A DNA stretch of 11,237 nt from Oscillospiraceae bacterium (lineage in GTDB: Bacteria; Bacillota; Clostridia; Oscillospirales; Oscillospiraceae). Positions 1 to 5,832 of the stretch are shown here, piece after piece (the first letter of the stretch is position 1; each line of letters begins with the position of its first letter). The position numbers were made by a program, and so were the translations under genes. The stretch is from the NCBI GenBank assembly GCA_016293265.1, contig JAEDEN010000055.1, forward strand, positions 1-11,237. The letters are read 5' to 3'. The notes beneath the pieces were generated by a model. It did no database searches and was not told the origin of the DNA. It saw only the letters and a list, made by a program, of their open reading frames with translations.

Positions 1-216
1 GCCCAGGAGCTGATGGTGACCATCGCCCTGTGCGAGAGCATCCTGGCGGGCCGGGGTGCCGTCCGGGTCCACGGTGGTGGCTTCGGCGGCACGGCTCAGG
101 CTTTCGTGCCTCTGGATATGCTGGACACCTTCAAGGAAAAGACCGAGGCTGCTTTGGGCCAGGGCAGCTGCCATGTGGTGATGATCCGCCCCGTGGGCGG
201 CGTCCGGCTGGCGTGA
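1..216 (+). CDS. galK: Galactokinase, C-terminal fragment (cut by window start)
   Basis: The last 71 codons of a galactokinase read in frame from base 1 to a TGA at 214-216. Galactokinase phosphorylates galactose at C1 with ATP in the cytoplasm, the entry step of the Leloir pathway. The visible part carries the GHMP-kinase motif 3, HGGGFGGTAQAF, followed by the usual C-terminal strand/helix with a MIRPVGG-like end. The start and the motifs 1 and 2 lie outside the window, so integrity cannot be judged. galT begins 23 bases downstream and galE and galM follow, which agrees with a gal operon and makes the assignment firm although only about a sixth of the protein is present. Confidence 0.9.
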   Translation, partial: AQELMVTIALCESILAGRGAVRVHGGGFGGTAQAFVPLDMLDTFKEKTEAALGQGSCHVVMIRPVGGVRLA

Positions 217-239
217 ACGGGATGAGGAGGAATCGAACT

Positions 240-1727
240 ATGATTGAACAAGCCATCGCCGACCTGCTGGGCTATGCCCTCCGTGTTGGCCTCATCGAGG
301 ACTGCGACCACACCTGGGCCGCCAACCGCCTGCTGGAGGCGCTGAAGCTGGATAGCTGGGAGGAGCCCGGCACCGTGCAGGACCGTCCCCTGGAAGATAT
401 TTTGAAAGACCTTCTGGACTGGGCTGTGGAGAATGGCCGCATCGAGGAGGGTACCACCAGCCGGGACCTGTTCGATACCGAGCTGATGGGCCGCCTGACG
501 CCCCGGCCCTCCCAGGTCATTCGGGAGTTCCAGGCCCGGTATGAGGAATCCCCGGAGACCGCCACGGACTGGTACTATCAATTCAGTCAGGACACTGATT
601 ACATCCGCCGTTACCGCATCGCGAAGGACGTGAAGTGGGTGGCCCCCACCCCCTACGGCGACCTGGACATCACCATCAATCTCTCCAAGCCGGAGAAGGA
701 CCCCCGGGCCATCGCCGCCGCCAAGACGGCGCCCCAGGGCGGCTATCCCAAGTGCCAGCTCTGCCGGGAGAACGAGGGCTACGCGGGCCGTATGAACCAC
801 CCCGCCCGGCAGAACCACCGCATCATCCCCATCACCATCGACGGCAAGGACTGGTTCTTCCAGTACAGCCCCTATGTCTACTACAACGAGCACTGCATCG
901 TCTTCAACGGAGCGCACGTGCCCATGAAGATCGACCGCTCCGCCTTCCGCAAGCTCCTGGATTTCGTGAAGCAGTTCCCCCACTACTTTGTGGGCTCCAA
1001 TGCGGACCTGCCCATCGTGGGCGGCTCCATTCTGAGCCACGACCACTTCCAGGGCGGACGGTACACCTTCGCCATGGAGAAGGCTCCGGTGGAAAAAGAG
1101 GTCTCCTTCCCCGGCTTTGAGGATGTCGAATGCGGCATCGTGAAGTGGCCCATGTCCGTCATCCGCCTCCGCTCCGCCGATGATGACCGCCTGGTGGACC
1201 TGGCGGAGAAGATCTTGACGACTTGGCGGGGCTATACCGACGAGGCGGCCTTCATCTTCGCCGAGACGAACGGTGAGCCCCACAACACCATCACCCCCAT
1301 CGCACGGATGCGGGACGGGAAATTCGAACTGGACCTGGTGCTGCGGAACAACCTCACCACCGAGGAGTATCCTCTCGGCGTGTACCACCCCCACCAGGAG
1401 CTGCACCACATCAAGAAGGAGAACATCGGCCTCATCGAGGTCATGGGCCTGGCGGTGCTGCCCTCCCGGCTGAAGGGCGAGCTGGCGGCCTTGGCCGACG
1501 CCCTGGTGGCGGGACGGGACATCCGGGCCGACGAAGCGCTGGAAAAGCACAACCACTGGGCGGAGGAGCTGAAAACGCGGTATACGTTCACCCGTGAAAA
1601 CGCCATGGGCATCCTGCAAAAGGAAGTGGGCGTGGTGTTCGCCAAGGTGCTGGAACACGCGGGCGTTTACAAGTGTACGGACGAGGGCCGGGCGGCCTTC
1701 CTGCGGTTTATCAGCAGCGTAAAATAA
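240..1727 (+). CDS. galT: UDP-glucose--hexose-1-phosphate uridylyltransferase, class II (Firmicutes type)
   Basis: A 495-residue protein that transfers UMP from UDP-glucose to galactose-1-phosphate, giving UDP-galactose and glucose-1-phosphate. Length and sequence fit the long Firmicutes GalT class rather than the ~350-residue enterobacterial type. The segment GSNADLPIVGGSILSHDHFQGG (residues 252-273) holds the HDHFQ signature, with His267/His269 in the place of the HxH nucleophile region of the family. A CQLC pair (172-175) and the PYVYYNEHCIVF stretch (211-222) are also typical. The reading frame is open further upstream, but ATG240 is chosen because AGGAGG at 225-230 sits 9 bases before it and because the upstream extension would overlap galK. 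galE starts 14 bases after the stop. No frameshift or missing block is seen. Confidence 0.96.
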   Translation: MIEQAIADLLGYALRVGLIEDCDHTWAANRLLEALKLDSWEEPGTVQDRPLEDILKDLLDWAVENGRIEEGTTSRDLFDTELMGRLTPRPSQVIREFQARYEESPETATDWYYQFSQDTDYIRRYRIAKDVKWVAPTPYGDLDITINLSKPEKDPRAIAAAKTAPQGGYPKCQLCRENEGYAGRMNHPARQNHRIIPITIDGKDWFFQYSPYVYYNEHCIVFNGAHVPMKIDRSAFRKLLDFVKQFPHYFVGSNADLPIVGGSILSHDHFQGGRYTFAMEKAPVEKEVSFPGFEDVECGIVKWPMSVIRLRSADDDRLVDLAEKILTTWRGYTDEAAFIFAETNGEPHNTITPIARMRDGKFELDLVLRNNLTTEEYPLGVYHPHQELHHIKKENIGLIEVMGLAVLPSRLKGELAALADALVAGRDIRADEALEKHNHWAEELKTRYTFTRENAMGILQKEVGVVFAKVLEHAGVYKCTDEGRAAFLRFISSVK

Positions 1728-1741
1728 GGGAGGAAACGAAT

Positions 1742-2731
1742 ATGAAGACCATTCTCGTTGCCGGCGGCGCCGGCTATATCGGCAGCCACATGGTGGCTCT
1801 GCTGGTGGAAAAGGGCTACGATGTCGTCGTAGTGGACAACCTCCGCACCGGCCACTGGCAGGCCGTCAAGGGCGCCCGGAAGCTCTATGTGGGCGACCTG
1901 CGGGACGCCGCTTTCCTGGACCAGGTGTTCAGCGAGAACGACATCGGCGGCGTCATCAACTTTGCCGCCTACTCCCTGGTGGGCGAGAGCGTTACCGATC
2001 CCCTGAAGTACTACGGCAACAACGTGGCCGGCTCCCAGTCCATGCTGACCGCCATGAAGGAGCACGGTGTGAATAAAATCGTCTTTTCCTCCACTGCCGC
2101 CACCTACGGCGAGCCGGAGAAGCAGCCTATCGAGGAGAGTGACCGCACCGACCCCACCAGCCCCTACGGCGCCAGCAAGCTGGCCATCGAGGGGATGCTG
2201 AAGTGGTGCGACAAGGCCTACGGCATCCATTATGTGGCCCTGCGGTACTTCAACGCCGCCGGCTCCAACACGGATGTGGGCATCGGCGAGGACCACGACC
2301 CCGAATCCCACCTCATTCCCCTGGTGATGAAGACCGCCCTGGGCCAGCGCAGCCACATCGGCATCTTCGGCGATGACTATCCCACCGCCGACGGCACCTG
2401 CATCCGGGACTACATCCACGTCCGTGACCTGGCGGAAGCCCATCTGCTGGCGCTGGAGCACCTGGAAAAGACCGGGGAGAGCGGCGTGTTCAACCTGGGC
2501 AGCGGCGACGGCTACTCCGTGAAGGAGATCATCGACACTGCCCGCCGTATCACTGGCAAAGAGATTCCCGCCAAGGTGGAACCCCGCCGGGCCGGCGACC
2601 CCTCCGTGCTGATCGCCTCCAACAAGAAGGCGGCGGAAGTCCTGGGCTGGAAGCCCACCCGTGGCCTGGACCAGATCATCGCCGACGCCTGGACCTGGCA
2701 CAGCGGCCACCCGGGCGGCTACGAGGGCTGA
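1742..2731 (+). CDS. galE: UDP-glucose 4-epimerase
   Basis: A 329-residue extended short-chain dehydrogenase/reductase that interconverts UDP-galactose and UDP-glucose using bound NAD+. The N-terminal Rossmann motif GGAGYIGS is at residues 8-15. The catalytic SST is at 116-118 and the YxxxK pair is at Tyr142 and Lys146 (PYGASK). Further family marks are RYFNAAG, RDYIHVRDLA and FNLGSG. The length is normal for GalE. ATG1742 is preferred over an upstream in-frame ATG at 1673 because AGGGAGG (1727-1733) precedes it by 8 bases and the Rossmann motif starts immediately after. The upstream ATG would overlap galT by 55 bases. It is translated between galT and galM and very likely on the same transcript. 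Confidence 0.97.
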   Translation: MKTILVAGGAGYIGSHMVALLVEKGYDVVVVDNLRTGHWQAVKGARKLYVGDLRDAAFLDQVFSENDIGGVINFAAYSLVGESVTDPLKYYGNNVAGSQSMLTAMKEHGVNKIVFSSTAATYGEPEKQPIEESDRTDPTSPYGASKLAIEGMLKWCDKAYGIHYVALRYFNAAGSNTDVGIGEDHDPESHLIPLVMKTALGQRSHIGIFGDDYPTADGTCIRDYIHVRDLAEAHLLALEHLEKTGESGVFNLGSGDGYSVKEIIDTARRITGKEIPAKVEPRRAGDPSVLIASNKKAAEVLGWKPTRGLDQIIADAWTWHSGHPGGYEG

Positions 2732-2734
2732 ACC

Positions 2735-3751
2735 ATGTATAAGATCAAGCCCTTCGGGGCTTTCAACGGCCAGGACGTGCCTGTCATCGAACTGACCGAC
2801 GGCATCTGCGCCGTGGAGCTGATCCCCTACGGCGCGGCGGTGCGCTCCATCCGGGTACCGGACCGGGAGGGAAAGCTGACGGATATCTGCCTGGGCTACG
2901 ATGACGTGGACAGCTACCGAAATCTGGATGCCTGCTTCGGCGGCACCATCGGACGGTGTGCCAACCGCATCGGCGGCGCCCGGTTCGCCATCGGCGGCAC
3001 GGAATACCGTGTCACGGCCAACGAGGGTGCCAACTGCCTCCACGGCGGGGCGGAAGGGTTCCACAAAAAGCTGTGGGACTATGCCTGCGCGGAGCATAGC
3101 GTCACGTTCACCTACGATTCCCCGGACGGGGAGGAGGGCTTTCCTGGCAATCTCCATGTGGAAGTCACTTACACCCTGGAAAACAGCGCCCTGACTATCG
3201 GCTACCGGGCCGTCACGGACCGGGACACTGTAGTGAACCTGACCAACCACGCCTATTTCAACCTGGCGGGCCATGACGGCGGGCCGGTTCTCGACCACTG
3301 CCTGAAGGTCCGGACAGAGCGCTACACTCCCGCTGACGGCGGCAATATCCCCACCGGAGAGCTGGCAGCTGTGGCGGGCACGCCGCTGGACTTCCGCGCT
3401 CCCACAGAGCTGGGCGCACGGTTGGATGACCCATTCTTAAGTGGCAGCAGGGGCTATGACCACAACTTTGTCCTGAACGGCGGAGAAGCTCCGGCGGCGG
3501 AGCTTTGGTGCCCCCGAACGGGCATCGTCCTGGAGATGACCACCTCCCTGGAGGGGATGCAGCTCTACACCGCCGGCTGGCTGACGGAGCGCCGGGGCAA
3601 GGGCGGCGCCGTCTACGGCCCCACCAACGCCGTATGCCTGGAGACCCAGCACTTCCCCGACGCGGTGAACCATGAAAACTTCCCGTCCCCCATCCTGCGG
3701 GCGGGCGAAGTGTACCATGAGACCACGGCCTATCACTTTGGGGTAAGATGA
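2735..3751 (+). CDS. galM: Aldose 1-epimerase (galactose mutarotase)
   Basis: A 338-residue mutarotase that interconverts alpha and beta anomers of galactose or glucose, feeding alpha-galactose to galactokinase. Motifs in order are GGTIGRCANRIGGARF (69-84), LHGG with His103, NLTNHAYFNLAG with the general acid His172, YDHNFVL with Asp242, and ETQHFPDAVN with the general base Glu303. All expected catalytic positions are present and the length is normal. ATG2735 follows the galE TGA by three bases. A GAGGG (2723-2727) inside the end of galE provides the ribosome binding site at 7 bases, which implies translational coupling. It is the last gene of the operon; a strong hairpin lies about 165 bases downstream. 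Confidence 0.95.
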   Translation: MYKIKPFGAFNGQDVPVIELTDGICAVELIPYGAAVRSIRVPDREGKLTDICLGYDDVDSYRNLDACFGGTIGRCANRIGGARFAIGGTEYRVTANEGANCLHGGAEGFHKKLWDYACAEHSVTFTYDSPDGEEGFPGNLHVEVTYTLENSALTIGYRAVTDRDTVVNLTNHAYFNLAGHDGGPVLDHCLKVRTERYTPADGGNIPTGELAAVAGTPLDFRAPTELGARLDDPFLSGSRGYDHNFVLNGGEAPAAELWCPRTGIVLEMTTSLEGMQLYTAGWLTERRGKGGAVYGPTNAVCLETQHFPDAVNHENFPSPILRAGEVYHETTAYHFGVR

Positions 3752-3914
3752 AGAAGCCGGGCAGGGCGATCACTGGCCGCCTTTTTGTACTGCTGTGTAC
3801 CATCAGATGGAAGGCGGCGGCATCCGTGTCCCCCGAACTCCCCAGACGATGAGCCGCTTTGCCGGTTGAGGGACTTTTGACCCAGTCCCGCTCACACCAA
3901 CTTCATCGGTAACC
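3752..3914 (+). other. galM 3' region with a long-loop stem; possible decayed repeat A fragment
   Basis: No gene is seen here. GCCGCCTT (3776-3783) pairs with AAGGCGGC (3811-3818), and GTAC (3787-3790) with GTAC (3797-3800) inside the loop, so the 3' end of the gal transcript can fold. After the stem, GGCATCCGTGTCCCCC (3819-3834) resembles the GCATCCGTACACC block of repeat A copies 2 and 3, and a looser likeness continues to about 3885. This may be the 3' part of a fourth, degenerate copy. The resemblance is short, so I hold it loosely. Confidence 0.25.
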
Positions 3915-3948
3915 ATCCCGCCGGGGCTTGCCCCGGCGGGATTTGTTA
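3915..3948 (+). terminator. Rho-independent terminator of the gal operon
   Basis: ATCCCGCCGGGGC (3915-3927) is perfectly complementary to GCCCCGGCGGGAT (3930-3942), giving a stem of 12-13 pairs with a very tight loop around CTTG. TTTGTT follows on the plus strand (3942-3947). The U-tract is short but the stem is very GC rich. Its place after galM suggests it ends the galK-galT-galE-galM transcript. There is no A-run on the 5' side, so it probably works in one direction only. Confidence 0.75.
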
Positions 3949-3963
3949 ACAAGAAAAAGAACC

Positions 3964-4150
3964 GGGATATCTCGAAGACCAGATCAAATTTTGCGATGCA
4001 GTAGGCAAAGAAAAACCCATGGGCACAGAAGGGAATGATGAGCGTTGATTTACGCCTTGTTTGGCCTTGTGAGCCGCTGTGTCCGTTTTTGCCGTGAACG
4101 GCAAAAACGGACGTCGACCAGGGCTGTGAAGAGGATTCGGGACGGTTTCT
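3964..4150 (+). repeat. Dispersed repeat A, copy 1
   Basis: This is one of three related segments, all in the same orientation. The shared frame is GGGATATC (3964-3971; copies 1 and 2), TTGCGATGCAGTA..CAAAGAA (3991-4011), CACAGAA..GG, GCGTTGATT (4042-4050), TGTGAGCCG.TGTGT (4068-4081) and GACGGTTT.TGA (4141-4151). The distance from TGCGATGC to TGTGAGCCG is 76 bases here, 76 in copy 2 and 77 in copy 3. The distance from TGTGAGCCG to the last block is 73, 74 and 73. Conserved spacing with diverged sequence suggests a structured element rather than a recent duplicate. Copy 1 differs inside its second half, where a perfect palindrome stands in place of the GCATCCGTACACC block. It runs directly into repeat B. 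I do not recognise the family. Confidence 0.7.
4081..4112. repeat. Perfect 15-bp palindrome inside repeat A copy 1
   Basis: GTCCGTTTTTGCCGT (4081-4095) and ACGGCAAAAACGGAC (4098-4112) are exact reverse complements around a 2-base centre. In DNA it is a long palindrome, and in RNA a hairpin. No T-run follows on either strand, so it does not look like a normal terminator. The other two copies of repeat A lack it, though the overall block length is kept. Confidence 0.85.
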
Positions 4151-4159
4151 GAAGGCTTA

Positions 4160-4267
4160 CGAGGGACGAAAAGAACAGCAGGAGAAAGAGAAGGGGTCGT
4201 AGCGACCCCTTCTCGCTCACAAACGCCCGCAGTGCGGGCGTTTCCGGGATTTCGCTTCTGGGTCGTG
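4160..4267 (+). repeat. Two-hairpin repeat B, copy 1
   Basis: This 108-base segment recurs at 11075-11182 with three substitutions and no gaps by eye. It begins CGAGGGACGAAAAG, then an A/G-rich run, then two strong hairpins. Hairpin 1 is GAGAAGGGGTCG (4188-4199) with CGACCCCTTCTC (4203-4214), 12 pairs and a 3-base loop. Hairpin 2 is AAACGCCCGC (4221-4230) with GCGGGCGTTT (4234-4243), 10 pairs and a 3-base loop. No T-run follows either stem. On the minus strand the segment is openly translatable in a leucine/phenylalanine-rich frame (4050-4304), but that frame spans repeats and has no ribosome binding site I would trust, so I do not call a gene. Confidence 0.85.
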
Positions 4268-4338
4268 CCGGAGCTTCAAAAACGGTTTTGGGTTGCAAAA
4301 TCAAGAATCCTTAGAGTCGTGGGAAATAATTAGGGGCC

Positions 4339-4430
4339 GTGCTGCCGTTTGCACCCATTTGGAGCAGTCAGGGCGACAATTGAAAGTGAAAACGGCACCT
4401 CGGAGTTATCTCCGGGGTGCAAAATTTTTA
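4339..4430 (+). promoter_or_regulatory. Attenuator-like region: two mutually exclusive stems before a T-run
   Basis: GCACCTCGGAG (4395-4405, first base G4395) pairs with CTCCGGGGTGC (4410-4420) through one T-G wobble and a TTAT loop, followed by AAAATTTTT, resembling an intrinsic terminator on the plus strand. The 5' arm can instead pair upstream: GCCGTTT (4344-4350) with AAACGGC (4390-4396), and GTG (4339-4341) with CAC (4396-4398) as an alternative. Bases 4395-4398 are shared, so the two folds compete. No known riboswitch core is recognised. The only plus-strand reading frame behind it is a 17-codon one at 4606, so its target, if any, has probably been lost. Confidence 0.35.
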
Positions 4431-4454
4431 AAGGGATCTCTCAGATGTATATAC

Positions 4455-4811
4455 TCAAAAATTGCGTCGCAAAACAAAGAATAAGGGTCGGCGCAGTTCG
4501 GTACAGTTCAAACCGCAATTGATAACAATCTGATAACTCTGCCCGGTTGGGATGGCTATTAAGGTCGGGGGATGGTATTGTGTGTCGCTGACAGGAGGCG
4601 ATACGATGTACGAATACATGAGAGGACTGCTGGATTTGATCTGTGCCAACGGAGAATAGTGGGAAATGTCGCGGAGATGGGTGCGGTAGGTCTTCAATGT
4701 TTTTTCAGCGAGGCCGTGGGCGGCGGAGTCAGTCAGAAAGATGTGAAATGCTTCTTCAAATGTGATTTCTTTTGCCGTGGAACGTGCTGCGGGCATCTTA
4801 ATTCTTGCCAT
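4455..4811 (-). pseudogene. Tyrosine recombinase (integrase), N-terminal remnant
   Basis: On the minus strand ATG4811 follows an AGGAG ribosome binding site (TCAGGAGAACACTCAC) and opens a 118-codon frame. Roughly the first 50 residues read like the N-terminal SAM-like, arm/core-binding region of phage-type integrases: a basic start MARIKMPAARST, then ITFEEAFHIFLTDSAAHGL and AEKTLKTYRTHLRDISHY. Integrases of this type usually run to 300-400 residues, with the catalytic Arg-His-Arg-Tyr in the C-terminal half. None of that is here. After about base 4660 the translation loses any integrase character, so the breakpoint is probably near there and the last ~65 codons are read-through into foreign sequence. 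The remnant follows directly on the tRNA 3' half, the usual neighbourhood of an integrase. Called from residue pattern only. Confidence 0.6.
4606..4659 (+). CDS. Possible 17-residue small open reading frame
   Basis: ATG4606 is preceded by AGGAGG (4593-4598) at 7 bases and reads MYEYMRGLLDLICANGE before TAG. The ribosome binding site is unusually good for chance. The frame ends almost where the integrase remnant on the other strand loses its homology, so it may be the beginning of a longer gene truncated by the same rearrangement. I do not recognise the peptide and have no evidence for expression. Confidence 0.22.
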   Translation: MYEYMRGLLDLICANGE

Positions 4812-4879
4812 GTGAGTGTTCTCCTGATTCTTCAAATTCCAGCAAAAAATCAGGAGGTCACTCGTTTGCGAGAAAACAG

Positions 4880-4915
4880 AAAAAATCCTTGGAAACGCTT
4901 GGTTTCCAAGGATTT
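4880..4915 (-). terminator. Rho-independent terminator behind the tRNA-Val remnant
   Basis: On the minus strand AAATCCTTGGAAAC (4915-4902) and GTTTCCAAGGATTT (4896-4883) form a 14-bp stem with a CAAGC loop, followed by six T residues (4885-4880, shared with the end of the stem). It begins at the CCA end of the tRNA fragment, as tRNA gene terminators commonly do. It would also shield the integrase remnant from upstream minus-strand transcription. Confidence 0.85.
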
Positions 4916-4959
4916 GGTGGAGACTACTGGACTCGAACCAGTGACCTCCTGCGTGTGAA
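4915..4959 (-). tRNA. 3' half of tRNA-Val(CAC), probable attachment-site remnant
   Basis: Read on the minus strand, the segment gives a 7-base anticodon loop TTCACAC (anticodon CAC, valine GUG), then GCAGG (3' side of the anticodon stem), variable loop AGGTC, and T arm ACTGG-TTCGAGT-CCAGT. It ends with acceptor 3' strand AGTCTCC, discriminator A and encoded CCA. Every spacing from position 32 to 76 is canonical. The 5' half is absent: upstream bases do not complete the anticodon stem, there is no D arm and no GGAGACT acceptor 5' strand nearby. The break at the anticodon loop is a standard crossover position for integrases that use tRNA genes, so this is best read as one att end of an integrated element rather than a working tRNA. 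Confidence 0.8.
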
Positions 4960-4967
4960 GATACGTC

Positions 4968-5007
4968 AGGTGCGGAAAGAACGGGCTGTCCCATCCTTTC
5001 CGCACCT
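4968..5007. repeat. Inverted repeat at the tRNA breakpoint
   Basis: AGGTGCGGAAAG (4968-4979) is the exact reverse complement of CTTTCCGCACCT (4996-5007), with GGG (4983-4985) and CCC (4990-4992) able to extend inward. TTTT follows on the plus strand (5007-5010), so it could stop plus-strand transcription. Only the right arm belongs to repeat C. The left arm is missing from the second copy, so the hairpin was made at, or kept only at, the tRNA side. Confidence 0.7.
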
Positions 5008-5091
5008 TTTGGCTCAAAATCACTTGCTGTCCGCTCCGTTGTTTCCGTTGCCTACTGCCTGCTCCGATTCCAGTCTGGGTCAGGGTTTGGG
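4990..5091 (-). repeat. Direct repeat C, copy 1
   Basis: About 102 bases that recur in the same orientation at 6106-6207, 1116 bases away, with about eight substitutions and no gaps by eye (roughly 92%). The shared core includes CTTTCCGC.CCTTTTGGCT, CACTTGCTGTCC.CTCCGTTG and GATTCCAGTCTGGGT. On the minus strand this copy starts just after the stop codon of the MNT gene (the TGA is 5094-5092) and ends near the tRNA 3' half. Because it lies next to an att-like site, it may derive from the 3' end of an integrase gene or from an element end. That is inference, as no integrase motif is readable in it. Confidence 0.8.
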
Positions 5092-5391
5092 TCAGACGGC
5101 GATTCCTGTTTTTTGAACCGTACTGAGGAAGCCACTTTCGTCATCGGCTGCCGTCAGCAGGACGGGCTCAATGTCGTGATTGACCGAGCGGGTCAACCGC
5201 CAAAGCGTTGTCATGGTATTCAGATAATCGCCGGGGACTTTATCCACAACAACAGCAATGTCAATATCACTGTCCTTAGTGGCAGTGCCTTTGGCGTAGG
5301 AGCCATAGAGGAAAATAGCAGTAGCGTCCACGACCTTCCGCACGGCAGCAGCGTATTCTCTTGCGATATTCAGCACTTTTTCCTGATCCAT
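5092..5391 (-). CDS. MNT-type nucleotidyltransferase (MntA-like antitoxin candidate)
   Basis: A 99-residue minimal nucleotidyltransferase. Gly30-Ser31 followed by ten residues and Asp42-Ile-Asp44 matches the GSx10DxD signature (GSYAKGTATKDSDID). Asp73 in NHDIEPVLL is the likely third metal-binding acid. In characterised HEPN/MNT pairs the MNT protein neutralises the HEPN toxin by adding AMP to it. ATG5391 is preceded by GGAGGC (5406-5401). It overlaps the end of the HEPN gene by 22 bases, so the two are co-translated in the order HEPN then MNT. The stop coincides with the edge of repeat C copy 1, so the C-terminus may have been reset by that junction. Family assignment is firm; antitoxin activity is inferred. 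Confidence 0.88.
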   Translation of the reverse strand: MDQEKVLNIAREYAAAVRKVVDATAIFLYGSYAKGTATKDSDIDIAVVVDKVPGDYLNTMTTLWRLTRSVNHDIEPVLLTAADDESGFLSTVQKTGIAV

Positions 5392-5765
5392 AAGAATAAC
5401 GCCTCCGTTTCCTGAATCATTTTTTCACAGCGTTCGACGGTCAGAGATTCCAGCAGTCTGGACTTGTGCAGGGGATACCGGGCTTCAATGTTCAGCGGGC
5501 TGAGCATATCCAATAGGGAAAGCTGCTCCTCGCTCATTTCGCTCGAAATCTCGGACAAGTTCGCCAGACGCATCAGCTTGTGGATGTACGGCAATTCTTC
5601 CTCTGGTTTTCTGGAAACAAAGACGCCTTTCAATGCCTTTTCAATCGTTTGGTGGCACATGAAGCCGACATACAGCAACCGTCGGGTCTCCAGCATAGCA
5701 CGGGCGGTCTGCAAATCATACTCGGCGCTTTCAAACCAATATTCGGACTTATCAAAATCGCTCAT
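5370..5765 (-). CDS. HEPN-domain protein (partner of MNT nucleotidyltransferase; toxin candidate)
   Basis: A 131-residue all-helical protein of the small HEPN family. The opening YWFESAEYDLQTARAMLETRRLLYVGFMCHQTIEKALKG (residues 9-46) is characteristic: two helices with the WFxxAxxDLxxA pattern, then the CHQxxEKALKG helix. The C-terminal part has the family's ARYP element (95-98). Ribonuclease HEPN toxins normally show Rx4-6H; the nearest here is Arg96-x3-His100, one residue short, so RNase activity is uncertain. ATG5765 follows GAGGTGA (5776-5770). It leads the two-gene unit and has its own promoter-like sequence. The pair sits between direct copies of repeat C and beside an integrase/tRNA scar, which fits horizontal acquisition. 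Confidence 0.85.
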   Translation of the reverse strand: MSDFDKSEYWFESAEYDLQTARAMLETRRLLYVGFMCHQTIEKALKGVFVSRKPEEELPYIHKLMRLANLSEISSEMSEEQLSLLDMLSPLNIEARYPLHKSRLLESLTVERCEKMIQETEALFLWIRKKC

Positions 5766-5784
5766 GCCATCACCTCACATATGC

Positions 5785-5813
5785 AGTATACCATAATGGA
5801 CCGAGGAATAAAA
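5785..5813 (-). promoter_or_regulatory. Promoter of the HEPN/MNT pair
   Basis: On the minus strand TATACT (5790-5785) is preceded by TGG, giving an extended -10, 20 bases before the HEPN start codon. A -35 at the right distance is poor (TTTTAT, 5813-5808). A short leader of about 15 bases would carry only the ribosome binding site. No operator is evident, but the inverted repeat ATCGCAAA (5838-5845) / TTTGCGAT (5860-5867) lies just upstream inside repeat A copy 2. Confidence 0.5.
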
Positions 5814-5832
5814 GCGTTTTCCACAAAGAAGT

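Noticed and set aside
96..1658. A 520-codon open frame on the minus strand across galT
   Set aside because: It is the antisense shadow of a GC-rich coding gene; the plus-strand frame has a ribosome binding site and GalT motifs, and the antisense translation is low in complexity with no domain.
1667..3298. A 543-codon minus-strand open frame across galE and galM
   Set aside because: It is antisense to two genes with complete catalytic motifs, spans their boundary, and reads as a Gly/Val/Ala-rich shadow.
4050..4304. An 84-codon minus-strand frame with a hydrophobic LLFLLLFFSS segment
   Set aside because: It is made by repeat A/B sequence read backwards, including both arms of the hairpins, and has no convincing ribosome binding site; the hydrophobic run comes from the A/G-rich strand of repeat B.
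4812..4994. Upstream extension of the integrase frame (MGQPVLSAPDVSSHAGG...)
   Set aside because: It translates through the tRNA half and its terminator; the phrase GGHWFESSSLHQ is simply the T arm and CCA end read as protein. ATG4811 has the proper ribosome binding site.
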